Source of the DNA: Eleginops maclovinus
Taxonomy: Eukaryota > Chordata > Actinopteri > Perciformes > Eleginopidae
Assembly: GCF_036324505.1 (NCBI RefSeq)
Contig: NC_086352.1
Location: 20,119,637-20,183,636, forward strand
Reading direction: 5' to 3'
DNA: 64,000 nt
In this document: piece after piece, positions 12,001-25,459 of the stretch
How positions within the stretch are numbered: the first letter of the stretch is position 1
Layout of the letters: each line of letters opens with the position of its first letter
Translations under genes and position numbers: made by a program
Notes under the pieces: model-generated
What the model was told of the DNA's origin: nothing
Databases searched by the model: none
What the model saw: the letters and a program-made list of their open reading frames with translations, nothing else

Positions 12001-15000
12001 CGTTAAAGCCAAGGATGTGAAGTCATCAGCGATGATCAACAACCTTATAAAATCCCAGGCGACATTTTATGGTCATTTTTTGTTATGGATCAGTGAAACT
12101 CATCAGTGCTTCTTCAGGCATGAACCATTTATTTAAATGTTTATAGGCTCTGTAAGTTTTTGATGCACATATTACGCTCGGCTGATTCTAATCCTGAAAT
12201 ATGCAGAAACGCACATCCTCCTAGAAGATACACACTTTAGGTTATGAATATGTAAATGTCCACCTACACTTACTCATACCACCATATGCCAGTGCATCTG
12301 ATGTAATTCAATATATATTCTTTGATCTTGCTTCCACAAATGTGCAATCTACTCTCTCACCTTATTCTACCCATTCAAGGGCACTCACATAGTGCCACTG
12401 ATTTAGACCTTTTTCCAGTAGCTGCATTTTATACAAGCAGTTGGGAGTGTTTCTATAACTAAATACAATTGTTGACTCAAGCAGATTTCACTGAGATGTC
12501 AGGGATTTATCAAGAAATATTGCTGGCTTTTATTTCCTGCTACCCCCTGCTTTTTAGTTCAAAATAAATAAACAGCAGAAGACTATATCGCTTTAACACA
12601 ATAATGTGCGAAAATCTAGTGCAATATCAGAAGATAAAATGATTGTAAACTTCGCCAATTCAGTTTAAAAGTCTTATAATGATCATGATTACACTGTTCA
12701 ACCTCCCACATACATCAGAAGAATTGGGACACAATCATTATGGTCCATCTTCAGGTGTACCGTCAATAAAGAAAATATAATAATAATAACAACATTTCAC
12801 CATGTTGGTTCATAATGACCTTTTGTCAGTACCTTTATTTTGAAGATACTTATCTTTGTTATGAAAATCTTTTTCATTGATATATTTTTGCTGTTTGCTT
12901 ACAGCCAAATGTGCAGAAAAGTTTAAAGCTGTGTTAAGTTAAGTGTAAGAGTTACAGACTATCCAACATACTGGTTTATGGATTATGACTGTATAGGCCC
13001 TGAATTCATCAGAAGAAGAGTTACAATTATATTATAATTTAATTACATAGTTTGAAGAAGGGTAACCTGAGGGATCAAAAGCATACTACTGCGTTATACT
13101 ATTGCTTTTTTTAAATATTGAAAACTAAAGAGAAAGTTCAAATATAACAACACAAACCTAGGTATTGTGTTTAATCCACCCGTTTAGTACATTTCAGCAA
13201 ATTTTTATCACAAAGTAGTGTCAGTTTTCTGGTTTAAACTCAGGCAGAGAGCTTGTTTAATTAACACATTCTGAATTTGTTGGCTATGTTTTGTTGTTAC
13301 TGTCCTCAGATCCTGATATCGCTGATCAGGGTCAAGTTCTGGTGGTGGTCACTGCCTCTGTAGGAGGCTTCTCCCTGTTGGTCATCCTAACACTCTTCCT
13401 CCTCATCACTGGACGGTAAGAAACCCACCTTGCTCTTTGGTGCTGGCTCATTGGCAACACACACACACACACCTCTGCTTCACATAATCTCCAGAGCGAT
13501 GCTACAACCAGAAGCCTGTTAATGGACTCTCTTTTTGCAACCGACCAGACACTCTTATTTTCCAAATGGCTGAACCAATTTTCTGCCTAATTACTCAGCG
13601 TGTAATGCATGTAGCAGCAGTTTGTTGCATTCCATTAACTTCCTCAGGTTATCTCGAGACCATTGTTCTCTTTCGGCCTCTGGTTCACAGGGTTTTACCA
13701 CTGGAGATACTTGTTCATAAACAATGAAAAATGGCCCAAAATCTGTATGTAATTTGACTGAATTTATACCTTTATTATGGTACAAGATTGTGATATTCTA
13801 AAACACTCTGTGCAAACGTAATTTGCTAAAAAGTCATAATCTGATCTGTCTCATAAAGACAAATAGATTCAGGTGTTTCTATGTCTTTGAACAGATTCTG
13901 CATAGGAATGCTAAAACTAGGCAAAGGTACAAGAAATTGGTGATCAAAAGCGCTTTGGCTTCCGTTTGTAGTCTGAGTAGCATTGAACAATCACGTCAGT
14001 GTTGAGAGCAAAAGAGGCCAAAATGCAATGTCACAATCTTCCATCCAGAAGATGTGTGTGTGTTCCTTATTTAAACATATGCAATGGATATACTTTTGTA
14101 ATGCGATGAATTTATTGGAAGTTAGATTATTTCGCAATTTCTGGAGTTTGTCCTTACCATACATTAAAATGTGAACATTGCTGATTGCTGTACAGATTGA
14201 GATTGAGTGCTCCGCTGAGTAGACCACAGAAATGTAAATATTTGTTTTTATATTTTTTAGCCTCATCACCTGCCGAGCATTGGCCACACAAAACCGTACA
14301 GAGCCAGACTGCATGATGTAAATGAAAAGTAATAATGCCTGCTTCATCCCTCATTTCTCTTTGACATATGTTCAGCTACGTGTAAATAGAAAATAGTAAA
14401 GGTGTGTATAATTTAAACAAGCATATAAAATATGTTTATGTAAACTTTCCTAAGGCACAATTTTTTAAATATCAGCACATTTTGATCCTATGATGAAATG
14501 GTATGTTTTTTCCATGGTGGATGCAAATGTTTTTTTGGATAACTACTTTTGTTCCAATTCTTCCTCTCTATGTAGACTAATCCTTGAAAGCCTTGAATTT
14601 GAAGCAGGGAAATGGAAGTAAATAAGAAGAACTATAGTATACATAAGTGCAAGAACAAAAATTACTCTTAAAGAATGGTTTATAGAAAAGAGGAAAATCT
14701 CTGCCTTTTTTCCCCCGCCAGCAATGTCTTTGCAAACCAAATTATTGGTGCTTTGGCAGCAAATTCTGCTGGCAGAAAAAAGTGTTCACTTATCCACCTA
14801 GTACACCTGTTAGTTAAGTGACTTCTGCTGATAATGTCAAATCCTTTATAGGGTGAGACCTCTGAGAGGGAGAAAAAGGTGAAGACAAAGGCTTGGATGA
14901 ATGTTAGACTAGAGGAGTATTTACATCGGGGTAACATTGATTATTACTCGGTGGCGCACACTCTGTGGTTCTTCTTTACAGGTGTCAAGGGTACATTAAA

Positions 15001-18000
15001 GCCAGGATGAAGTCAGAGGAGAAGAGGAGGACTCGCTTCCACAGTGGACATGGTACTGTACATATACGTATATAAATATTGTTTATATTGTGTATGTCTG
15101 CTTGTGTATGTGGGTTTGACAATAGCTTGTATGGGTTTTCACTACTGGTGGACCAACATGGGTTTTTCAATGGGCTATATATAATGTTTGTATATTGTTG
15201 TTGTTTTTGCATCCAATAATATTCAACAATTAAATAATGATGCCAAAATGAGTTACAACATTGCTGAACCTTAACTTGTATTTATTACTGTTAATTGTCT
15301 CTGTTTGCTTAAGTGGAATAGCACAAATGCTGTGCATTTTTGTGTCAAAAACACTAAATATATGAATGAAAAATAAATAGATTTATATTGCACCTACTAT
15401 ATGGACCACTCTTCTTAATCATTGAATTGAGCCCTGACCTCAACCACATTGAACAACTTGGGGATGAACTAGAACGGAGATTGCAAGCCAGGCCCTCTAG
15501 TCCAACATCAGTGTCTGACCTCTTCAGTTTGAATGGGCAACATCTTGTAGTAACCCTTCTCTGAAGAGTGGAAGCTGTTATAGCTGCAAAGGGGGGACCA
15601 ACTTCATATTGATGCCTATGAATTTGGAATGGGATGTTCCCATTTATACAACACAAATTTATGAACCTGAAGAAAACAATAAACAATGTTAGTGTTGTGG
15701 CCTCCCCTGGTATTGGTTCCATGAAATGCTCGAATAAATAAATGATGTTGTTGGGGAACAGGTGGTTTTCACTTTGGGGACCATACATCTTCCACAAACT
15801 GCATGCTCACACTCCCTCCCTTTAGTTGTGACACACACGTTATACAAAGAGCGGTTACAATTTGCCTAGGTTGATTTTACCACCAATAACTGTATCTCAT
15901 ACAACACCGTTATTTTATTTTAACAAAACGTAGGTAACTACTTTAATGTTTTAACAATCACAGGATTGATCGAAGTGTGGTCCTACATTTACTAATAAAA
16001 CAGGGTTAACGATTGGCCCCACAGGGGAGGCGTTTTAATCTTGAACGGTGACACAACAGTGTTCTGTTATTAACTGAGAGAGTTCAGTGACACATTGTAG
16101 GATTCGATCTGAGGCCTGCAGGAACACAAGTGATGCTCTTGAGACAAATCGAACCACTCTGTCATCTGTGGGCCGTCAGGTCTTAATTATTTTTCCTTTT
16201 CCAACAATGTACCTAAAAAATTTGCTTAAGATCTATCTTATTGTTTGGTGTTTTAATGTTGCAATGTCTAATTTTACTTGCAGAACATGACAAACAATGA
16301 TAATAATCAAATATTCTCAACATATTGTAAGTAGAATCCTTGGCCCCTGCAGTCTTTCCCTGCTGTCTGTCTTCTTTGCTTTTGTGTGCTGCGGAGGTAT
16401 CACCTAGGCAGGCTCAACCTACTGTAAGAAAAGGCATTTTCTAATATAGAGCTGAGCTCGACACCCAGGAGACAGAGGTAGATTGTAGACCCCAAACTTG
16501 AAGGTTTCTCAGACAAAGCCTTCATCCCTCTACTGGAGCTGACACAACTATAAAGTACATTTAGTCCCCAGCTCATCTGCTGGAGGTGTACCAGGGGCTG
16601 TAATCATTTGTGCTAGTCCTGATGCACGGTGCTCACTGTAGCGGGCGTCCCCAGCCTCAGCCAGGAGGAGGATTCTGAAGTCTGGCTGCCTGTAATGTCT
16701 TCATACACTGCACATTGCATTTTTCAACCCATTTCTCTTTCTTTCTTTTTATTTGCTGTTTCTCTTTGTGCCTTGACAAAATGACAGAAAAACTTTACAG
16801 TATAATACAAGCATACAGTATATAACATTAATTATCAACTCGTATAGCTGATTCAACTTCTCTCGCACAGTAAAATGTCTTTCTTCCTACTAACGTTTTA
16901 AAGCAGGCAAACAATTGGGCAAGAGTATAAAAGATGTTGTTGAGCAAAATAAAAATCTTAGTTTTTTTACTTTAGTTGTGTCACGTAAGAAAAGTATACT
17001 ATGCTGTCAACAATTTTGTGGGGTTTTACTAAGATGTACTGTATAAATACAGTATATGGTGCGTTCAAGGTATATAACTTGCTTGCATTATTTCGCACAG
17101 GTGCTCTTGTATTATGTTGATTTCTTGTGTGTACAAAGGGATTCACATGTTTCCTTTTTCATAATACTGCAAGAGGAGCTGATGATGCCACGTGTAAACC
17201 TGAGGGGTCACATTGACATTTCGGCAGATTATCCATGTGTTTGAGATGTGAATGTGATGTCAAAGTTGCCTGTGTCTATGAGATTAACATTGCTTCTCTT
17301 TCAGTCCCATTCTCAGGGATAAAGACTTATGTGGATCCAGATACATATGAAGACCCCACTCAGGCTGTGGAGGACTTTGCCAAAGAGATAGAACCCTCAT
17401 ACATATGCATAGAGAGGGTGATTGGTGCAGGTAAAATGGATACATACATGTAAAAACTATACATACACACATGTACACAATCATCAACTCATACTGCAAT
17501 GTACATGCATTGCCTGCTTTCCTGTTTGGAATAGCACAGCGTGCAAGATAAATACAGAACAGATAGAAGAGATTATTTAATTCAAATATGTTAATCTAAA
17601 TATGGCCTAAATTATCATTTAGGGTTACACAGGCATTTTGTAAAAATGGTTGTGAAGCACCTGTGGTAGAGTAATTTTCACATTTTACATTGAGTAACGT
17701 CTTTATTTTATGAGAAATCTCATACTGTTTGAATTAAACATTTTACTGTCACTCTTAGAAATCTGATTCTAAAGAAATTTATAGTATTTTAAAGGCAGTG
17801 CTGCTGACTATGGATAATAATGTTCGCTGGATCATTAAATCGAACAGATTGTGTCTGCTATTTAGCCCATGAGTGATTATGAAGGTGCCTCCCATTAATC
17901 TAGTTTCTGTAACATTGGCTCCATCTAGTGGAGGCAGTATGCCTGGTACAGATTTTCCAATGGCAAGTCAACTGCAGGATTCCGTACTGAATTGTGTTTA

Positions 18001-20354
18001 CACAATCATCTTTTAAAAAGTTTTAATCTAACAAACTGTGAATCACAATGTTTATAAAATCTGTGTTTATACTTTACAAAGATCGGGAAATACTGGTAAC
18101 TTATATGTGCAGTATTTACGGAATACATATATTGTTTTCATTATTTAATAACGTTGCTGTAAATACTATATTGAATAGCCTAAGTCTTATTATATATGAC
18201 AGATGGTGAACCAATGAATGCGTTGTCTGTTTTTTTTTTTGACAGGTGAATTTGGAGAAGTCTGTAGTGGACGGTTGCGCATACCTGGAAGGGTGGACAT
18301 TTCTGTGGCAATAAAGACACTTAAAGGTGGATACATAGAACAGCAGAGGCGAGACTTTCTGCGAGAGGCTTCAATAATGGGACAGTTTGACAACCCCAAC
18401 ATCATCCGTCTGGAGGGTGTGGTCACTAGGAGTAAGCTGTGTGACTGTTTTGCATAGCACCAGTTCATTCTTTACTTTGTACGTTATTTAACCTGTCTTT
18501 TGCCTTTCCCTTAGGCAGACCAGTAATGATCGTCGTTGAGTACATGGAAAATGGAGCACTTGATTCCTTCCTCCGGGTGAGAGGATTACATTTGTTTACA
18601 GATGTTTTTTTTGTATTTAACCAGTAGTAAAATACTTACTTAGATTTAAAAGTCTCACCTGTACACCTGATTACTAAGATAATATTTTCCAACATACATC
18701 ATATTGATCCTCTCTATCCCTCCCACATCCACTCCAGACACGTGATGGACAGTTTACAGTGCTCCAGCTGGTGGGCATGCTGCGCAGCATCGCAGTTGGC
18801 ATGACCTTTCTTTCAGAAATGGGTTACATTCACAGGGACCTCGCAGCTCGCAACATCTTGGTAGATGAAAACCTTGTGTGTAAGGTGTCTGATTTTGGCA
18901 TGTCAAGAGTCCTAGAAGATGACACTGAAGCAGCCTACACTGCTACAGTGAGTGTGGACCTAACAGTAACAGTTAGTTACTGCAGGGTACTAAAACATCA
19001 TTACAGTTAGAAATACTGAATACCTTCTTAATACGTGTTTTCTGTGTTATTGCTTTTGTGTCAGGGAGGAAAGATACCAATACGCTGGACAGCACCAGAG
19101 GCTATTGCTTATGGAAAGTTTTCCACAGCTAGTGATCTATGGAGCTACGGCATTGTCATGTGGGAAGTTATGTCTTATGGTGAGAGGCCCTACTGGGAGA
19201 TGTCCAATCAAGATGTAAGCGGCTGACTACATTAAAACTCCAAAACCATTTAAAATAATTTTCATTGGTCATTTGTATTCAATTCATTGATGTTTCTCTC
19301 AGGTCATTTTATCAATTGAAGAGGGCTATCGTCTGCCAGCCCCAATGGGCTGCCCTGTGACTCTGCACCAGTTGATGTTGCACTGCTGGCAAAAGGAGTC
19401 TAACCTGAGACCACGCTTCAACAATGTGCTTTCTTTCCTGGACAAACTCATAATTAATCCCAGTAGTCTGCTGGCTCTGGTGAATGATGGGCAGAGGTAA
19501 GAATCAATATATACAAACACTTTAGCAGAGGACCATACTGTTGATTTTGCATAAGCAATAAGAGCTAAATAGATGAGAATAATATAGTTTTACATGGGAA
19601 TAAAAGCAAAAGCTGTAATATTAACTGTGATTAAATGTCATGCTCATTTCAGCAAGTTTATTTTCATTCCACGTCTCATACAATAACCTCAACCATTTTT
19701 TAAGGCAGTTTAAGAAATTAGTCTGAAAATGATTTGTACTGATGTTGTTCCAAACCCTTGACATGGCAATTTGAAGAAATATTTAGATCAACAATATCTT
19801 AACCTGTATTTCCAACTTTCTATTTGTCTTCATAGTTACCCTGACTCCCCAGAAGACATGCCAGACTACCCTCTTTTCATCTCTATTGGCGACTGGCTTG
19901 ACTCCATCAAAATGAGCCAGTATAAGAACAACTTCCTCGCAGCAGGATACACAACACTGGATTCCATTTCAACCATGAGTATAGAGTGAGTGAAGCCGAC
20001 TTTTACAGAGTGCAGCTACAGTATCAAAAAGCCCACTAAAAGGAAACATCACAGGAACAGAAAAAGGGTGAAATTGTAATAGGATTGATATCCGTACAGT
20101 ATGTATATCTATGTTACTATATTACTGCTGGAGTGACAATAGTATGTCCTTCCATTCTTCATGTATTTTTTGTTCATATTATAATTTCTGACCAATGTGC
20201 TTGTTGGATGTTTAATACAAAACTTCCTCTCCTTTACAGTGACATTAGACGTATCGGGATCTGCTTAATTGGACACCAGAGGAGAATCATAAGCAGCATA
20301 CAGTCTCTTCGCCTGCAGCTTCACCACATCCAACAGAGTGGCTTTCAAGTGTGA
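3451..20354 (+). CDS. epha6: EPHA6, ephrin type-A receptor 6 (3' part of gene, 13 exons)
   Basis: Receptor tyrosine kinase for membrane-bound ephrin-A ligands, acting in neuronal contact guidance. Exons: 3451-3801, 11270-11394, 11700-11862, 13310-13415, 14982-15052, 17305-17430, 18246-18431, 18515-18576, 18738-18947, 19065-19214, 19303-19496, 19836-19985, 20240-20354 (stop TGA). All introns are GT/AG and phases join. The product has two fibronectin III repeats, one membrane helix, a juxtamembrane segment with two conserved tyrosines ([11 protein letters not shown]), a full kinase domain, a SAM domain and a C-terminal valine (GFQV) that could bind PDZ domains. EPHA6 is favoured over other Eph receptors by the second FN3 ([17 protein letters not shown]), the kinase tail ([13 protein letters not shown]), the SAM ending and the adjacent ARL6, its neighbour in mammals. 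There is no SDPT-like insert in the activation loop, which argues against EphB. The signal peptide, ligand-binding and Cys-rich exons lie left of the window. Confidence 0.95.
7166..7702 (-). mobile_element. Tc1/mariner element remnant with inverted termini
   Basis: Terminal inverted repeats of about 28 bp lie at 7166-7194 and 7674-7702. They share a TACACTGCC start, a GGCC block, an A-run and GGTCAC, and begin with TA as Tc1 elements do. The minus strand between them reads as the C-terminal half of a Tc1 transposase: FHDDNARIH with the second catalytic Asp, [10 protein letters not shown] with the catalytic Glu (DD34E type), then [19 protein letters not shown] in another frame. The N-terminal DNA-binding part is missing and there are frame breaks, so this is an internally deleted, inactive copy of about 540 bp compared with 1.2-1.6 kb for intact elements. 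Confidence 0.85.
8045..8235 (+). repeat. Dispersed teleost repeat
   Basis: The stretch has the wording of a repeat seen widely in fish DNA: a start near TTTAGCCCTTTTCCAAGTGC, a CTCAAAGTGCTTTACA block, GGGGTGAAGTGCCTTGCCC, and an end like ACCGCTGCACCATAGCC. It was recognised by resemblance only. I cannot name its class. Confidence 0.5.
8941..9028 (+). repeat. (CA)n microsatellite
   Basis: A pure CA dinucleotide array of about 88 bp in the EPHA6 intron. It creates long open frames of Thr-His on the plus strand and Cys-Val on the minus strand that are not genes. Confidence 0.98.
11863..13309 (+). other. epha6: EPHA6 intron without other features
   Basis: AT-rich intron between the second FN3 repeat and the membrane exon. 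I see no repeat, exon or RNA gene in it. Confidence 0.6.
13310..13415 (+). other. epha6: EPHA6 transmembrane exon
   Basis: This exon encodes an acidic linker (DPDIADQGQ) and a strongly hydrophobic helix ([18 protein letters not shown]). It splices to 14982-15052, which begins with Cys and a basic stop-transfer stretch ([13 protein letters not shown]). Phase joining restores an Arg codon at the junction. Confidence 0.92.
13416..14981 (+). other. epha6: EPHA6 intron without other features
   Basis: Intron after the membrane exon, AT-rich, with one very short CA run near 13457-13472. Nothing else could be supported. Confidence 0.6.
15053..17304 (+). other. epha6: EPHA6 intron with Tc1 fragment
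   Basis: Intron between the stop-transfer exon and the juxtamembrane exon. It holds a Tc1-type fragment (15400-15650) and a less AT-rich block at about 16330-16700 that has no recognisable coding sequence. Confidence 0.6.
15400..15650 (+). mobile_element. Tc1-like transposon fragment
   Basis: The plus strand carries a degraded transposase C-terminus: a catalytic-Glu region resembling PDLNxIExLxDELERRL, followed by [12 protein letters not shown]. After it comes the 3' non-coding wording of a common fish Tc1-type element (AAGGGGGGACCAACTTCATA, then GGAATGGGATGTTC). No second terminal repeat was found, so it is a fragment. Its orientation is opposite to the 7166-7702 element. Confidence 0.65.
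17305..19496 (+). other. epha6: EPHA6 juxtamembrane segment and tyrosine kinase domain
   Basis: The juxtamembrane exon (17305-17430) has the paired autoregulatory tyrosines and reaches the glycine loop, completed by 18246-18431 (GAGEFGEV). All catalytic elements are present: VAIKTL lysine, HRDLAARN catalytic loop, DFGMSR and [11 protein letters not shown]. The kinase is therefore predicted active, unlike the pseudokinases EPHA10 and EPHB6. DFGM instead of the commoner DFGL also occurs in other Eph members. The exon sizes 186, 62, 210, 150 and 194 nt match the conserved Eph gene structure. Confidence 0.93.
17431..18245 (+). other. epha6: EPHA6 intron without other features
   Basis: AT-rich intron splitting the kinase glycine loop, a position conserved among Eph genes. 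Nothing else was recognised. Confidence 0.6.
19836..20354 (+). other. epha6: EPHA6 SAM domain exons and C-terminus
   Basis: Two exons (19836-19985 and 20240-20354) encode a sterile alpha motif ([38 protein letters not shown]) used in Eph clustering and adaptor binding. The protein ends GFQV, a possible PDZ ligand. The stop is TGA at 20352-20354. Confidence 0.93.
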
Positions 20355-21040
20355 GCCCCTCGCACAAACACAGACTGTGTGTCTGACACACCAAGCCGGA
20401 AACAAGCCCGACTTCCTTGGCATCGTCATGTAACTAATTGCACAAACACCAGACTGTAAGGTGTAGCAGGTACCACACGCTGCTCCTGTGGGAGTGCTCC
20501 ACTGCTAGACACACATGTGGTCTAGTTAATTCACTCATCATCGTTTGGACAACCATCAATAGAGCCTCCACAACAATCAACCTCTGTCAGCATCGGCCAA
20601 ATGTGGTCTCTCAATTAGCTCAGCAACCACTAGCATTCACTTGAATGTAGGACTTATTTTGTCTATTGTCCGTTCAAGTGTTCACCAATACCTCTTCTCT
20701 TTCCAAGTGACAATCCAATGGTTTCTATTGACTTTGATTGGTCTCAAGTCAGTTACCTCATGACCAGAGAAGATGTGGATAGGATAGAAGGTACGGTAAT
20801 AATGGTACAGTATAAGACTTTAGTTACAACCATTCAAGCTAGTTAAGGAAACAGTTCAACCAAGAATAGAGATCGACAGAATAGTAAAGTACAATCATGT
20901 TTTTTGAACTAAAGACCGCTGAATGTCAAAAGATTTTATAGAGATGTATACGTTCTATCCTCATGATAATGCAGTATGTCTTGTACAAAAAGTCTTGTGA
21001 AAGTTGTATCTTTTATTCAGTATGGCTGTTCCTTAATAAA
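20355..21040 (+). other. epha6: EPHA6 3' untranslated region
   Basis: Sequence after the TGA stop with no open frame of note. The first good AATAAA is at 21035-21040, so the transcript probably ends near 21060. This is inferred from the signal alone. Confidence 0.6.
21035..21040 (+). terminator. epha6: Polyadenylation signal candidate for EPHA6
   Basis: A canonical AATAAA hexamer about 680 bp after the stop codon and before the ARL6 promoter region. Confidence 0.55.
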
Positions 21041-21773
21041 CAATCCTATTTTAAGACTTTGTTTTCCCTCAGACTCTAACACCACTCCAGGTTCACATCT
21101 CCCTCTTTTCAAAGCAGGCTCTTACACACACGCACACGCATGCGCGCACAAGTTTGTATCCATGGACGCATGCTCTCTCTCAAACACACATGCAATATAA
21201 CTGTCCCCTTAATTGTCCCTCAAGAGACTGACACATGTTCTGGACATGAAGAATTGTCAGGTGAGTTGGTCGAACAGATGCTTAGAGTATAGTAGGTTAT
21301 AAAGGAAATGCATAAAGTCATTAGAGAGACAATAACAGGCAAAATGTCCTTTAAGGATTTTATGTCCAAAACTTATTTTTGTTTTGTTTTTTTACAAACG
21401 TTTTTCAACTTGTCCATATTGTACTGTGTACCTTTGGAGTTCACATAAATTACAATGCACGGCAAAAAGAAATACTCACAAAATTGGTGAAACAAAAACA
21501 AAAAATGAAAATGAAACAAAAAAATGTGAATAAATAGAAGTTCACTGGATTTGATATGGCAAGCTTGCAATATAGCTTTTACTCGACATACGCTTTTTTA
21601 AATATTATATTTGCAAATTGTGTTTTTTTTTGTTTTTATTTTTGTTTTCTTCATAGCTTCCGTCTTTCATTTTCGTTCAAGTTGTTTCCTTTACTCTGTT
21701 TAGTCCACAGCAGCAGGTGGGAGACAGCCTTGTTTGGCCTGAAGGGGGCAGGCTTAAATCAGCAGGTCAGCTG

Positions 21774-21786
21774 GTCTCCCAGCAAC
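21774..21786 (+). promoter_or_regulatory. arl6: Possible RFX X-box
   Basis: GTCTCC, one spacer base and AGCAAC fit the loose X-box pattern RYYNYY-N-RRNRAC. The right half-site is good and the left half is weak. It lies about 160 bp upstream of the proposed first-exon donor of ARL6, a Bardet-Biedl (ciliary) gene; RFX factors bind X-boxes at many such genes. Confidence 0.4.
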
Positions 21787-21859
21787 ACAGTGTAAATAAC
21801 TTGTTGATTCAATGTGGGCTGCTGGAGAGCATGAAAGAGCAGAGGAGAAATGAATGAAA

Positions 21860-21946
21860 CACTGATTTGACCCTGGTTATTTAATGAGCTAGCTTAAGGG
21901 ACGGTAAGGTGCATCCTGGAAGCAAGACCCCGAGGCAAAAGTACAG
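21860..21946 (+). other. arl6: Putative non-coding first exon of ARL6
   Basis: A strong donor (ACAG|GTAAGT at 21946/21947) follows a CpG-containing stretch with no long open frame. The matching acceptor is at 23069-23070 (GTAG), just before the coding exon. The exon's left border is a guess. Confidence 0.5.
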
Positions 21947-22549
21947 GTAAGTAATCAAGCTTTACAATACCCCTTTGGAAAGGATAATAGAAGCTAACGT
22001 TAGCTATCACATTAGCGTTTACTGTAGCGCTATAGCGTACGATCGTTTATCTATTCAACTTAGTACACACTGTCATATTTGTGACTGTCTTTCAGAATTG
22101 GCGATATAAATTGTTCTACAGGACTTACCTGAGGTTTTAGTTGATAATAACCCTGTAAACCTAGCAAGCTAACGTATTAACCTAGCGGCTAAACGTTAGC
22201 GGGGGCTCGCTAGCAACAGTAATAACGAGATTAACTAAACAGCTGTTAGCGAACGTTAATTACGTTAGAACCTGGTAAGAGCCCTCTAAGCACGTTAGGC
22301 CAAGCTAACTGTGAGCTTATGAAGTAAACGAGATGTTTCTTTCTGAAATGGCCTGTTGTTTTGTAGCTTATAAAAAACGAACGTTGAATGTTCTCAAGTA
22401 AAACATCACTCGGTCCGCTTTAAACAGTTTAACTATGCAATTTGAAGGGAAATGCAGTTCAAACCTGACCAAAACTACATTCAAAGCAGCAAAACCAAAT
22501 TGGAGGATAACATTACGTAAATAAATAAAAATGTCAACTAAGTAAAATC

Positions 22550-22830
22550 AAACATTACCTTTTTATTTTTATTATGAGGACGCATGCAACTATTCCTCAG
22601 AAAGGTCCACTGAGGAGATCCCTCTCCCAGGATGGACAGACGAGCAGTACATGTCTAGTATGCAGAGTAGACCAACATAATAACAGTACATGTTAGACAA
22701 TCCATATGAAAAAATGTGAATTAACACATATATGAAAAGGTTGGATGCAGAAGGATGTCAAGCAGCTTCTAGATGTTGCCAGCAGCTATTTTCTGGGCCA
22801 CAAAACCTCCTCCAAAATGGAAGCTGGAAA
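22550..22830 (+). repeat. Possible dispersed repeat in ARL6 intron 1
   Basis: The block resembles interspersed fish sequence (a GAGGAGATCCCTCTCCCAGG region, and CCACAAAACCTCCTCCAAAA near 22800). It was recognised by resemblance only; class and borders are unknown. Confidence 0.3.
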
Positions 22831-23086
22831 TAAGAAATGCTACAAAAACACACAGAAAGCAAACAAACAAACAGGAAGATATCAAAAACAGGTCACAAAT
22901 ACGAAGTCAGCGCAGAATAAATAGCAGTGTAAACATGCAAAATTGTGACTTTGTAGTAGCTGCTGTAATAGAGATGGTTATGTAATTCCTCTAAAACAAC
23001 TGAATTGCAATATGTGTAAGAGCCGGTGTTGCCATTTCTGTTAATATTGTGTATGGCCTGTTTGTTGTAGGTCAAACAGGCAGCTG

Positions 23087-23101
23087 ATGGTTGCTTGCTA
23101 G
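23087..23101 (+). promoter_or_regulatory. arl6: Minimal upstream ORF before the ARL6 start
   Basis: ATG, three sense-codon steps and TAG lie inside the same exon as the ARL6 start, ending 3 nt before it. Such a short uORF could lower translation initiation. This is seen in sequence; the effect is inferred. Confidence 0.5.
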
Positions 23102-23104
23102 CAA

Positions 23105-25459
<2,355 letters not shown>

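Larger units (their letters stand above)
21700..22330 (+). promoter_or_regulatory. arl6: ARL6 promoter / CpG-containing region
   Basis: Base composition changes here from AT-rich flanks to a stretch with many CpGs, around a likely first exon that ends at 21946. Downstream of it are repeated AACGTT and GCTAAC motifs, including a 14-bp palindrome at 21992-22005. No TATA box is seen, as expected for a broadly expressed ciliary gene. The assignment is inferred from position and composition. Confidence 0.55.

Noticed and set aside
13991..14347. 118-codon minus-strand frame in an EPHA6 intron
   Set aside because: AT-rich, Ile/Asn/Lys-biased, no domain or splice signals; chance frame.
17284..17499. 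Minus-strand frame over the EPHA6 juxtamembrane exon
   Set aside because: The plus strand encodes the conserved Eph sequence; the antisense is a shadow.
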